From positions 49,896,173 through 49,960,172 of the forward strand of contig CM034531.1 of the NCBI GenBank assembly GCA_020002185.1: a DNA stretch of 64,000 nucleotides, read 5' to 3'. Below are positions 10,023 through 23,783 of this stretch, piece after piece (positions within the stretch are counted from its first letter, which is position 1; every line of letters begins with the position of its first letter). The position numbers were made by a program, and so were the translations under genes. Source of the DNA: Paraescarpia echinospica (lineage: Eukaryota > Annelida > Polychaeta > Sabellida > Siboglinidae). The notes under the pieces are model-generated. The model was not told the origin of the DNA. It worked only from the letters and a program-made list of their open reading frames with translations, and did not search any database.

Positions 10023-12422
10023 TTACGGGGGCACGTAAGGCGGCGGGCTGCGGTAGGCGGGCTGCGCTCGAGGGCGGGAGTTGCGCCCTTCCAGCGTCGA
10101 GTTAGCGGTGACTGGAGGAGGGCGCTGGTAGGTCATCATCGGGTCATCTTCGTCGGCTGAGTCAAGGAAGGGTTCCTTGTGTTGTGAGTGGGGCGAGGAG
10201 GCGTCACTACCCCGGTAACCTGGGGGTGAGTACTGCGGAGGAGGCTGCAGAGGGGGCTTCTCCTCATCCATGATGAGGGGCTTTGTGGGGGGCTCCGGCT
10301 TGTCGTCCAACTCATCGGTGAAGATGATGGGGATGCCCTTCTTGATGAAAGTGTCCTGGTCCTCATCTGACAGCTTACCACGTCGCTTCCTGCGGTAGAG
10401 GATGCACGCGATGAGGGCCGCCAGTAGGAGCATCACCACGATGATGACGACTGGCACAATCATCGTGATGAGGAGGTCGTCATCGCTCGTGTCGCGAGGC
10501 TTCGTCTCGACCGTCTCGCCCTCTTTGGGAGGTTCCGGAATTGTCGATATCATGGGCGAGCCACCCTCCTCGGCACAGGTGCCAAACGGCGTCGCACCGG
10601 CCTTCAAAATGCGGTAGGGCTTCATGGCATTGATCAGTGACTCGTTGAGAGTGTTGTTGGTCGTGATAAGGTAGCGCAGGAGGTGAGCTATCTCCTTCAC
10701 TGGACACGGCTCCGTCGGTATGCTGTTGTTGGTCCACGCGTATATCACTGAGCCCGCCGCAATCCGTGTCACCGTGATCTTGCTCATGTTGTTGTCACCG
10801 TATAGACGTGCGAGTTTCGATGCAACGTCGATGCGCTGGTCGACGTCCGACACGAACTTCATGTAGTTGAGGTCGAGCGAGAGACTGAACTCGTGGTTGA
10901 TGTTGCGCTGGCGCGTCTGGCGCTCGACAATGATGGCAAAGAGGTCCCTTGCCATTTTGTTGGAGCTGTCGATGGCGACAATGACGTACTCCTGCTTGCC
11001 GACGTGGCCCGGGAGTGGAAGGCCGTACAAACGCTGGCTCGTCTGATTGAACTTGAGCCATGAGTTGCGTGGCAGTGCGAGGCCGTCGACGGTGAGGAAC
11101 ATCAGCTTCAGCTGCCTCGTGTCGCCATCCTCGAAGTCGTAGAATGTATCGGTCGGTATAGCATAGTCGAGGATCTCCCCAACACGCACTTTAATTCGCT
11201 CCACGTCGTTCTTCAGGATAGGAGCAAAGTTGAACGGCTTCTCAGTGACTGGCACAAAGACTGGTTTCGTGGGTGGGGTGAACTTGTCGGTTTCGGTTGG
11301 CCTTATTGGCTGTGTGCTCACCACAGTTGGCCGGTCGTACGTACGCGATGGAAGTATTTCGGTTGCTTTGGTCGCTGTCCTGTCTCGAGTTGGCATCAGT
11401 GACGGCTCCAACAAGTCGTTAGTGCGAGAAACGCCACGACTCGGCACAACAAACGTCGGCTCGACATGCCTCATGGTGGCACCACCAGTCACAGTTGGGG
11501 TAGCATCAATGACCTGTGAAGGTCGCTGCTGGACCAAGTCTGTCTGGTCATCCCTTCCTGACGGCGAGTACTTCGGGGACTTGTGGGCATGGCGACCATA
11601 CGACTTAGAGCGCCCCCTATGGGGAGGATGAGTGCGACTAGGTTTGATTCCAGGAACGACGTGTGTCGGACCGCCGTCGGTCCTACTTCTGTCAACCACA
11701 TATGTTGGCATCGGGCGCCGTGTCGGTGGTCCGCCGTGCACTGCTGGCGTTGGTGTGGCGCGGATGTGAATGCGTCGCTTCATTCGGGTCGGTGTGTGTG
11801 GTTTGTTGTTGGTGACGTACCAGCCGACGACACCGACACCAATCGCATCGCCCATCCGCCCGCTGCTGGATGTCGTCTCCAGCTCCTGTAAGATGGGCAT
11901 GTGGGGGGCGTAGACATTGCCACAGCCCACCGCCCACTGCACCTGCGCACCCGCCTTCTGTGGTGACTTCACATTCCCCGGTCCCGCTACCAGGGCAGAG
12001 CTGTCGAACATCGGCAGACTCCCCTTGGGCGACAACCGGAGCACCTCGGCGGGCATGCCCAGGTGAGTGGCTAGACTTCGCATCAACTCCACTTTGTCGC
12101 TGGACAACATCGACAGCAGGTCAACGTCAACGATCACCGTCGCCATGGTAACGGAGGAACCGACTGGACACTGGATGGGCTTGAGGGTGTTGCTCTGGGC
12201 ATCTCTTAGAGGGATTGCCTTTGTATCTGCATGCACCTTGTTGGGGATAACGTCGACCGTGAACATGTCCTTCTCTGTGTCAGAGGTGGAGCTCTTCGAT
12301 GCAACCACCTCGATGAAGTACTGCAGACCCACATGCTCCTCGCTCGGCACGCCCGCCAGGGTGCCGCTCGCGGGGTCAAAGGTCATCCACGATGGCAGTT
12401 CCGTCTTCCCTGCTTCTGTGAC
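10023..12422 (-). CDS. DAG1: Dystroglycan, last coding exon (residues 106-904)
   Basis: This exon encodes most of dystroglycan, the cleaved receptor linking laminin-G proteins outside the cell to dystrophin inside. A TTGCTTCAG acceptor enters in phase 0; 799 codons run to TAA. In the joined 904-residue protein (human is about 895) one sees: the rest of the first cadherin-like domain (to about 168); the second alpha-N subdomain (about 180-275, WAVGCG at 268); the furin-type site RMKRR (318-322); TPTP (328-331), equivalent to the human O-mannose/matriglycan site; a Pro/Thr/Arg-rich stalk; a second cadherin-like domain (about 503-606); and a SEA-like domain with Gly662-Ser663, the alpha/beta autocleavage position, then WTNNS and EPCP. 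Cys678 and Cys721 form the expected pair. A membrane span (about 755-780) precedes a basic stop-transfer, a conserved TFIKKGIPIIF tail, PPQY, PPGY and the terminal PPPYVPP dystrophin/WW ligand. It is unusually GC-rich for this window. Identification is secure. Confidence 0.97.
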   Translation of the reverse strand, partial: VTEAGKTELPSWMTFDPASGTLAGVPSEEHVGLQYFIEVVASKSSTSDTEKDMFTVDVIPNKVHADTKAIPLRDAQSNTLKPIQCPVGSSVTMATVIVDVDLLSMLSSDKVELMRSLATHLGMPAEVLRLSPKGSLPMFDSSALVAGPGNVKSPQKAGAQVQWAVGCGNVYAPHMPILQELETTSSSGRMGDAIGVGVVGWYVTNNKPHTPTRMKRRIHIRATPTPAVHGGPPTRRPMPTYVVDRSRTDGGPTHVVPGIKPSRTHPPHRGRSKSYGRHAHKSPKYSPSGRDDQTDLVQQRPSQVIDATPTVTGGATMRHVEPTFVVPSRGVSRTNDLLEPSLMPTRDRTATKATEILPSRTYDRPTVVSTQPIRPTETDKFTPPTKPVFVPVTEKPFNFAPILKNDVERIKVRVGEILDYAIPTDTFYDFEDGDTRQLKLMFLTVDGLALPRNSWLKFNQTSQRLYGLPLPGHVGKQEYVIVAIDSSNKMARDLFAIIVERQTRQRNINHEFSLSLDLNYMKFVSDVDQRIDVASKLARLYGDNNMSKITVTRIAAGSVIYAWTNNSIPTEPCPVKEIAHLLRYLITTNNTLNESLINAMKPYRILKAGATPFGTCAEEGGSPMISTIPEPPKEGETVETKPRDTSDDDLLITMIVPVVIIVVMLLLAALIACILYRRKRRGKLSDEDQDTFIKKGIPIIFTDELDDKPEPPTKPLIMDEEKPPLQPPPQYSPPGYRGSDASSPHSQHKEPFLDSADEDDPMMTYQRPPPVTANSTLEGRNSRPRAQPAYRSPPPYVPP

Positions 12423-14514
12423 CTGAAGCAACAAAAACGTCCTTTTTAGTTTTTTTTTTAAATCTCTTCAAAAAAATGTTGTACTATATTTTTAAAGCAT
12501 GTCTCTAAGCTAACAAAATTACATACATGTATTAATTTATAATACTTGGTAATTACTACAAAACAATAAAAATGTGAACAACACATTACAGGTTCGTTAT
12601 CTACGGTCAGTTGAGAAAACTATGTATCGCTAAGCATTATTTTTGTATTCGTAGTGTTAAATTGTCATACAGTAATTAACTAATTTACAAGTGTGATTAC
12701 CCAATTAAAAAAATTTAAGCGATAGAGCCAACATGTGTAAGATGATCAAAGGTATTATTATTTGGATTCTACCAAAGTAATATTGCTAAGAATCTAAAGG
12801 AATCTACAATCTTCATGAATTATGAACCTCCAAATTACATTACACATTCAACAATAAAAAGTATCCTACAATATACTTATTATTAGGTACACATGTTCTG
12901 CTGTAAATCAAGACCTATTTTCATGCCTTTGCCATAAACTAATCTCTTTTCTTTGTGCAACTGACATCTAAGAACCATGACCCCAAAACGTTGTAGGTCA
13001 TTAAACACACATTCATGCCCAGTGTGATTCACAGACTGCTGGGGCACCTCAAATACACGTTCCTATGTCCCACACGCTGTAGTTCCATCTGCCTCTCCCC
13101 TGATGGTGATACCACGCTTCTGCATGCTCTACCTATCAGCAGGTCTGTCCACAGCAACATTTCACCCTGATAAGCTTGCCAGATCCCACTGACGAAATAC
13201 AGAATACACACAGCCGATTCTGACAACTCCAAGGCACATAACGTAAATCATGATAGCAACATGCCACACATGGTTCTATGCAGTTCTACCTTTGATGGTG
13301 TTATTTCATCGTTCGTGTCAACTTTATTTCATATCCAAAATCACTAATGTAATTGTAGTGAGAACTACCTTGTAAAAAAGGGAAGATTTTCAACTGAACC
13401 GTCATTTTATTTTAAATCTCTAGATCCACTGATATGTGTACAGACATTCTTACAGAACGCCTAGGTGTAGTACCAGGAACTAACACACCGGTGTACTCAA
13501 AACCTTGCCATCTCGGCTGATAGCCTAGCACTGTAAGCGCCGAGTTGCTGCACCCATCATGGACACAGAATCAAGTCTATACTAATCTAGCCCAAGTCCA
13601 TGCTCTTGGTCTCCTGTGACTATAAGACACTCACACTGCAAAAAAGTGGCATTACAGCAGGCTAACTCAATTCCGGTAACAATTGAGCAAGACATTTAAT
13701 CAAGAAACCAGAACTAACGCCTCACTCAAAAAGTCTACTAGCATCTTGCCAATATCTCAACTTGTCGCCAGCATCATTGCCATTGACTAATCAGATTAGA
13801 TTTACACAAGTGAACGACCCCATGGTCATCACACCAACTTACATACACAGGCCCACAACGCCTCGAATCAGCAAATCAATAACTCATCTGATTTAAGAAA
13901 TCCAACATCCAGAGGCAGTCTTCAGAGTCAGAGTATTCAAGGGACACTTAACCGGCATGGGGGAACCTCCACTGACAGACAGATTATCCCTACTTACAGC
14001 ATCACTGCAGGAGGGAGATTCAATCTATTGATAAAAGGCAGTGGGGAATAGTGTAGTACCCCCAGGGCAGGAAGGGGTACATGAGAGGAAGTGTCCCAAA
14101 GTCAAGGCCTTTTTTGGGCCATGCTGGTGACATGACGTGTTGTTTATGTCAATGTGTGCCTGTAAACACTGGGTCACATACACTCCTACAGAGAGCACCA
14201 CTGGCTGTGCAGTCCTAGTGTCTATGTCGCCATAGCTGTAGTTTGTACATCTTCATACATGGAAGAGTTCAGCAACACTGCAGCTGTAAATCTGGCAATT
14301 AAACGTCTAGAAATTAATTAGTTTTGTGGTATTGTCACATACATACTCGCTAGTAACTATAAATGAAATCTGTTCTAGATTAAGTGTTATGAGTGTTATG
14401 ATGATGCGCTTCACTGCAACAGGTCTAGTTACTTTCAAATCTAAGGACACTAATGAATATTAGGCTGAATGCCGAAGTCTTGCCTTAGCACACAAGATAC
14501 TTAATACTCCTCAC

Positions 14515-14850
14515 ACCTGCAGTGTTCCACTAAGTATCCTCACAACCACAGTAACCTAGCTGTTCCACCCAGTGTCTTTACAACCACGGTGACCCACGAC
14601 TGTTCCACTCAGTATCCTTACAACTAGTGACCCATGACTTTTCCACTCAGGGTCTTTAGTACAAGCACAGTGACCCACGACTGTTCCACTCAGTGTCCTT
14701 ACAACCACAGTGTAACACGACTGTTCCACTCAGTGTCCTTACAACTATGGTGACCCACGACTGTTCCACTCAGTGTCCTTACAACCACAGTGTAATACGA
14801 CTGTTCCACTCAGTGTCCTTACAACCACAGTGTAACACGACTGTATGATT
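14515..14850. repeat. 40-bp tandem repeat, about 8 copies
   Basis: Units contain GTTCCACTCAGTGTCCTTAC followed by AACCACAGTGTAACACGACT. The later copies are nearly identical and the earlier ones more degenerate, indicating homogenisation from the right side of the array. It lies in the dystroglycan intron. Confidence 0.85.
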
Positions 14851-14867
14851 CACAGGGACATAATGGT

Positions 14868-15062
14868 CAAGAATATGATCCTTAGGATCATAATGGTCAG
14901 AATAATATGATGCTCAGAAGCATTTGGTTAGGAATATGATTCTCACAAACGTAACAGTCATGAACATGATCTTCAGCCCTTGACATTATCCTCAGAAAAT
15001 AATGGTCCAGAATATGATCCTCAGTCAGAGCATAACGGTCAGGAATATGATCCTAAGGATGT
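14868..15062. repeat. Degenerate repeat of about 30 bp
   Basis: Variants of TCAGGAATATGATCCTCAG and CATAATGGTCAGAATATGAT recur six to seven times with substitutions and indels, directly beside the 40-bp array. Confidence 0.6.
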
Positions 15063-16754
15063 CTTCATGGTTACAATGACGGTAGTTTCATAATTGTATC
15101 CACGTTGGCATTTCATTTGTGTGTTAATGAAGACATGTATAAATATATACAGTGTATTATATATGATATGCTGCACATCATAAATTATTCTCATATATTT
15201 GTGCAAACACAATTCCAACAGCATATGTCACAATTTATGTGTACATAAACATTTTCCTAAATCGGCAATACACTTAAAAAATTATTATTATATATAAATA
15301 AATATATATCTCTTATCTCCTTATACATCTTAGCAGAAAGTACTCACATTACATATCGGTAGTTTTTTCTTCATGACTTAAAAGAAGTTATGTTTCTTCA
15401 CGAATGCTTCCTTTACAATTCCATGTTGGCATAGACTCACACAACAATATATCAAGTCACCTATTGATGCCTGACTCTACAATTAATTAAAGCAGCCAAC
15501 TGGCTCATCAGTCACAACCACGTTACAAATTTGTCTTTTTTGTGGAAAACATCATTCACAGAAACCAATACTAATATGCTCAGCCTCTAAAAACTATTTT
15601 CATATTATGTTTGCACGAGTTTTGTTCAGAACTGGCATAACAGCTGGATGTTGTTATCAAGACGTCTGTACCTATCAGACACTTTCATCTGAGTAACCGG
15701 CATATTTAAATTTACTAGTTAGTTTTCGATCATGAATCTAATTCAGATCTACTTCGTGTTCCTAGAGCTGAAATTGACATTGCAACTATGTCTTTCTCGG
15801 TTGCTGCACCAACTCTTCAGAATTAATTCCAAATTGCTATTATGTCGATAGAAAATATTTATAAATACAATTTTGCAGTTATTTGAAGACTTAACTTTTT
15901 AACCGTGCTAGGTTGACAACTTTAATAAGGTTTAGGCCAAATAAAATAATACCTGTGTTTCGGGTAACCCGACCATCCCTAGTGTTTCCGTGCGACCCTA
16001 TGCTTTTTTCAACAAAAGAAAAATATTTTTTATGATGTCAACCCTCAAGCCTTGCCTCTAACCAAAAACGTGTCTTAACATTATATTATATTCCGGCAAA
16101 AGACTGTTACAACGATCATTCAACATGATAAAAAATACAGATAATCATTGCAAGTCTTGAAAAGTAACAAGAATTGACCTTTTGGAACGGAAATTCCACG
16201 ATCGTCCCTAGTATTGGATGGATTTTCGTGTAAATCGTTGCAAAGTGTCATGGCATTCCTGCTACGTACCTCGTGTCAGCCGACACAAACAGGGACACGG
16301 ATCATTGTTTGGTTGTCCGATAAGTACATTGAAGACATGTTGTTAATTAAATATACTTTTCACATCATTAGAACACACATACATGTATAGATTCCGGTTT
16401 CGAACACAAAACTCAAAGGAATAACAATAGCCTATGTTACACTGGCTCAAAGTGATATAGTTTGGGTTTCGTAGTTCTAACAAATTCCGTTGGATGGCGT
16501 CATATATAGCGTTAGCTAAAATGATTGAACAAAAAATAATTAGTGACACTGAGCTTCCATGGTCCATGGCCTGTGGGATTGGTTTCTTTAATATATTATC
16601 AATTTTGGTTGTGACATTACTTTAATTGACCATAGTACTTGTAGATAGCCTTAGGCTTGATTTAATTCCAGTGTTTATAAATGATGCACACTGCAGCTTC
16701 TAATGTGATTTTATTTTAAAAGGTATGAATGATTAGATTTGGTTGCTTTTGTTC

Positions 16755-18468
<1,714 letters not shown>

Positions 18469-19146
18469 TTTTGTTCGACAGTAACTGTAACTCACATTGA
18501 TGAAAGACCATTTAAATGTACAATTCCTTATTCTGTAACTCACATTGATGAAAGACCATTTAAATGTGCAGTGTGTTACAGCTTGTTTTGCTCCTATTAA
18601 TGTAAACGGTGGGTTGTGTGGTTTAACTAGAAGCCATAGTTTCTCTTGATATTTCATGTTCAATTAATAAAACAAGTGTACTTTTAGCGTCATGACAGTG
18701 TTTTCTTTATCACATTAAGATACATATGACAGTATGAGTACCTCACAGTTTCATTCAAATGTGTCCATTTCATATTAACCCCAGCAGTGCAAGTTATAAC
18801 ATATGCCCTTTTATAGACAGCCGGAAATTGTTATAGACTGACAAAAATAAAATAAAATATTACAATAAGTCTGCCTTCCCTATTTTTTTCGTAATAAAAT
18901 GTTTAAACAAATAAAATGTTTTCCTACCTACCTACCCTATTTTAAAAATCAGTGTTCCCGGAAACACAACTATGTTTTATTGTGGCCTTACAGAATTTGA
19001 GATTTCGTTTGTATTTCGTTTCTGAGGATTTAGGCGTGAAGGAAATTTTCCTATGAATAGTATCATTAATAGCTACAGTTAAATCAGTGGCAAAACATTT
19101 TCAGTTTTATGACAAAAGTTGGGAACAATCCAAAAGGCAAGCTTAC

Positions 19147-19461
19147 CTTAAACTCTGTACCGCTGTTCTTTGGCAAAACGAGCTGGAACAGTTTTCCAAC
19201 TGGCGTCGATACATCTGCGATGCCCCATTGCGATGACGTTTTGTCCTTTGTCACTTCTATTGATGACACATCACTGCCGTCGGATAATCCACCGAGAAAC
19301 TGCTGAATGTCATTTGTGTCTATCTGCTCCGCGCTACACACTGTCATCGCACCGAGCAGCCAGAGTAGAGAAATAAGTCCTACAGATGGCGCCACATGTA
19401 CACTGCACCGGTTGCGACTGTGCGCCGGCCATCTCGTGGCAAAATGTCCCATCTGCCCCAT
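19147..19461 (-). CDS. DAG1: Dystroglycan, first coding exon (residues 1-105)
   Basis: The exon starts at an ATG in good context (A at -3, G at +4); a second in-frame ATG lies three codons on. It runs 105 codons to a TTTAAG/GTAAGC donor in phase 0, matching the acceptor at 12422. Residues 27-44 (VGLISLLWLLGAMTVCSA) form a signal-peptide hydrophobic core after a basic N-region, directing the protein to the secretory pathway, with likely cleavage before EQIDT. The remainder, including SSQWGIADVSTPVGKLFQL, starts the first cadherin-like domain of alpha-dystroglycan, which the intron splits. A non-coding 5' exon is possible but not visible. Confidence 0.9.
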
Positions 19462-21107
19462 CGTTGGCTGATGATTCCGATGTTATGTTGTTGTGCACAA
19501 CAATCTTATTGTTGCATCTGTCTGCCTACATACTCCCAGAGTGCATTGGGGTTGTCACATCTTTAATCACACCTACAAGACGCAGAGACAAATTAATTAT
19601 TGATAGAAATAGCAATGTGTTGCTGTTATGCAAGTCTGCGATGTCAAAAGCCACATACCTGGTACATGAAATGGCCTCGGAAATGAGCATAAAGCAAGGC
19701 ACACCACATAAATCACGGCATTATTGATAGTACATTGTCAACATCCAAACACTACCCTGCCCTGGATTAAAAAACCTTATGAATTATTGAGACACTTTCG
19801 AGGATGTATTGGCATGCAGTACACAGGTATCAGAGAACATTCCTACTCAAGGCCAAACAAGTAATGGACGTTTAGTGAAACAAAGGTTACATCGTGTGCA
19901 TGTTATCTCATGCATAAGTAAATGATTAAGCTGAACATATTCCAAGAAACAGTGCGAGGAGAAAGATGTCTATTAGCAAACCATGGACATGACCCTTTGA
20001 AATACTGAAGTGTAGAAAGATTGGTAAGTGAAGCTGAAGGAAAATGGAGCTCCACTTTCACTTGAAAGACTGTTATTAGTTATTATACAAAACCACCGTT
20101 ATCATAAAACATGACTGGAGTTAATGATACTGGCGTCTGTTCCCACCCTGCATGCCCAAATGCATGCCCAAATGCACATGTACAAACATGTATAACAGAT
20201 TCCTGGAATACTACTATTTTTATGGGTTTGTATATTTATGGATGGTCCCATGCAAGCGGCAGGAGTTTCCCCCTAGTCCTGACCTTTATTTTAATTGATA
20301 ATGTTGAATGAATTGTGTACATGCAATTGTTACTTTGAAGTTGAACTAAATAACCAAGGCCGAACCTGAAACAACTATTTACAAGACACGTTTCAGTCAG
20401 ATTAATATTACTAAAACAACACCTACATTCTTTTCTTTCCTTTAAAATGTGCTTTCCGTGAGAGAGGTACTATGCTTCTAAGCTACATTTTCAATTTCAA
20501 CTCTATACATTTTTAATTATACTCTATCCCTCTTGAGTTTTGGTTTAAAAGGGCAACCCCTCCAAAAACCAGAACCATCAATGGATGAGTCACACATCAA
20601 TAGTAGTTTCCACTCCAAGTCCCACACATGGGAACAATGTGGGAAGAGCCTGTGGGATGTGGGGGGAGGCAGGCTGCTATGGCCAGTGATTAGCCTCCTG
20701 TATGTTAGTACAATCAACCCAGTCCAGCCTGGTGACTGGGCTACCCTGATGACCAGGCCTGCCTGGCTAGCAGTGGATAATAACAGGCACTAATGGTGGC
20801 TATGTTATCACAGACTGGCCTCAGCATCCTAATCTACAGACATCAACCCAACTGCAGTCAATTATCCATGGACACAGTGTGTACAGCAGTTCTCCTGCAG
20901 GGTGGCCACAGAAAAAGCAGTGGCTCCGGATATGTTAATTCCCTGACTCCATATGATGGGAAATGATGGGAAATCAACAGATGTCTTCCAATTTCCCGTT
21001 TCTAACAGGTGGAAGATCAGGATGTTGTTTCATGTTACATAGCCCCTCGCCTTTGGCTTTATTGTTCATTCACCAATTTCATACACATATGCATGCATGT
21101 ACACATA
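19462..21107. other. Region upstream of the dystroglycan start; no feature recognised
   Basis: The first 100 bp may be dystroglycan 5' UTR. Beyond that I see no clear promoter, exon or repeat. Short open stretches on both strands lack splice signals or family motifs. Confidence 0.35.
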
Positions 21108-21109
21108 TA

Positions 21110-21514
21110 CCGTATTCATTCTATTAAGCGTACAATACGCTTAGCAAATATCTGAGACATGAAAATATGTCAAATTTTGTGTTCCAATAAGTGTACAGGG
21201 GTGTGCACCAGTTTCTTTGGTTGCTGTGGTTCCTGAGTACAGCCATCTCAGCAGACATGACGGGCAAGCGATTTATGCATCTCACATATGAGCAACAGGA
21301 TACCACAACACTGTAAAAAGTTATAATTTAGGTGGACCTTTCAATGTTGTTTCATCACAATGTTGTTGAATCCAGTGTGATATTGAAATAATTGAAATAC
21401 AATGATGGATTCAACAGTCAAAGTTTGCACTGAGATCACTGTCACGGCGTCGGATGCTGCTAAAAAGGGGGTGTACACTAATTAGGGCATGTACACTTAA
21501 TAGAATGAATACGG
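21110..21514. mobile_element. TA-flanked inverted-repeat element (Tc1/mariner-like MITE), 405 bp
   Basis: The left end CCGTATTCATTCTATTAAG (21110-21128) is perfectly repeated inverted at 21496-21514, and each end abuts a TA dinucleotide (21108-21109 and 21515-21516), the target duplication of the IS630/Tc1/mariner group. A subterminal hairpin TAAGCGTACAATACGCTTA adjoins the left end. No transposase frame is present, so this is a miniature non-autonomous element. Confidence 0.82.
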
Positions 21515-21582
21515 TATGCCAACCTTACTTGACAAGCAACATTAGTATATATTATAAAGTTATAGAAGCTAGGGCTTTTTCT

Positions 21583-23783
21583 GTTATCCTAGATCCTAGC
21601 TGGTACCATCCTAGTTAGATCTATGCTAGGTTTATCAGTCATTACAGTCAGTTCATTTTATGTTATCCTAGATCCTAGCTGGTACCATCCTAGTTAGATC
21701 TATGCTAGGTTTATCAGTCATTACAGTCAGTTCATTTTATGTTATCCTAGATCCTAGCTGGTATCATCCTAGTTAGATCTATGTTAGGTTTATCAGTCAT
21801 TACAGTTGTTAATTTTATGTTATCCTAGATCCTAGCTGGTACCATCCTAGTTAGATCTATGCTAGGTTTATCGGTCATTACAGTCAGTTCATTTTATGTT
21901 ATCCTAGATCCTAGCTGGTATCATCCTAGTTAGATCTATGTTATGTTTATCGGTCATTACAGTCAGTTCATTTTATGTTATCCTAGATCCTAGCTGGTAT
22001 CATCCTAGTTAGATCTATGTTAGGTTTATCAGTCATTACAGTTGTTAATTTTATGTTATCCTAGATCCTAGCAGGTACCATCCTAGTTAGATCTATGTTA
22101 GGTTTATCAGTCATTACAGTTGTTAATTTTATGTTATCCTAGATCCTAGCTGGTACCATCCTAGTTAGATCTATGCTAGGTTTATCGGTCATTACAGTCA
22201 GTTCATTTTATGTTATCCTAGATCCTAGCTGGTATCATCCTAGTTAGATCTATGTTAGGTTTATCAGTCATTACAGTTGTTAATTTTATGTTATCCTAGA
22301 TCCTAGCAGGTACCATCCTAGTTAGATCTATGTTAGGTTTATCAGTCATTACAGTTGTTAATTTTATGTTATCCTAGATCCTAGCTGGTACCATCCTAGT
22401 TAGATCTATGCTAGGTTTATCAGTCATTACAGTTGTTAATTTTATGTTATCCTAGATCCTAGCTGGTATCATCCTAGTTAGATCTATGTTAGGTTTATCA
22501 GTCATTACAGTTGTTAATGTTATGTTATCCTAGATCCTAGCTGGTACCATCCTATTTATATCTATGTTAGGTTTATCAGTCATTACAGTTGTTAATTTTA
22601 TGTTATCCTAGATCCTAGCAGGTACCATCCTAGTTAGATCTATTTTAGGTTTATCAGTCATTACAGTTGTTAATTTTATGTTATCCTAGATCCTAGCTGG
22701 TACCATCCTAGTTAGATCTATGCTAGGTTTATCGGTCATTACAGTCAGTTAATTTTATGTTATTCTAGATCCTAGCTGGTACCATCCTAGTTAGATCTAT
22801 GCTAGGTTTATCGGTCATTACAGTCAGTTCATTTTATGTTATCCTAGATCCTAGCTGGTACCATCCTAGTTAGATCTATGCTATGTTTATCGGTCATTAC
22901 AGTCAGTTCATTTTATGTTAACCTATATCCTAGCTGGTACCATCCTAGTTAGATCTATGTTAGGTTTATCAGTCATTACAGTTGTTCATTTTATGTTATC
23001 CTAGATCCTAGCAGGTACCATCCTAGTTAGATCTATGTTAGGTTTATCAGTCATTACAGTTGTTAATTTTATGTTATCCTAGATCCTAGCTGGTACCATC
23101 CTAGTTAGATCTATGTTAGGTTTATCAGTCATTACAGTTGTTCATTTTATGTTATCCTACATCCTAGCTGGTACAATCCTAGTTAGATCTATGCTAGGTT
23201 TATCAGTCATTAGTTGTTAATTTTATGTTATCCTAGATCCTAGCTGGTACCATCCTAGTTAGATCTATGCTAGGTTTATCGGTCATTACAGTCAGTTCAT
23301 TTTATGTTATCCTAGATCCTAGCTGGTACCATCCTAGTTAGATCTATGCTAGGTTTATCAGTCATTACGTTTGTTAATTTTATGTTATCCTAGATCCTAG
23401 CTGGTACCATCCTAGTTAGATCTATGCTAGGTTTATCAGTCATTACGGTTGTTAACTTTATGTTATCCTAGATCCTAGCTGGTACCATCCTAGTTAGATC
23501 TATGCTAGGTTTATCGGTCATTACAGTCAGTTCATTTTATGTTATCCTAGATCCTAGCTGGTACCATCCTAGTTAGATCTATGCTAAGGTTTATCGGTCA
23601 TTACGATTGTTAATTTTATGTTATCCTAGATCCTAGCTGGTACCATCCTAGTTAGATCTATGCTAGGTTTATCAGTCATTACGGTTGTTAATTTTATGTT
23701 ATCCTAGATCCTAGCTGGTACCATCCTAGTTAGATCTATGCTAGGTTTATCGGTCATTACAGCCAGGTCATTTTATGTTATCA
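21583..23783. repeat. Satellite array, 28 copies of a 78-79-bp unit
   Basis: Each unit contains TTATCCTAGATCCTAGCTGG, TACCATCCTAGTTAGATCTA and TGCTAGGTTTATCAGTCATT. Units fall into two main end-variants, CAGTCAGTTCATTTT and the one-base-shorter CAGTTGTTAATTTT, with further diagnostic sites (GCTGG/GCAGG, TACC/TATC, GCTAGG/GTTAGG, CAGTC/CGGTC). Units average well above 90 percent identity. CCTAGC and GCTAGG within a unit can pair as a hairpin. The flanking sequence is single copy. Confidence 0.97.

Noticed and set aside
10402..12449. Plus-strand open frames of 70-133 codons opposite the dystroglycan exon
   Set aside because: They are shadows of GC-rich dystroglycan coding sequence; the minus-strand frame has clear family motifs throughout.
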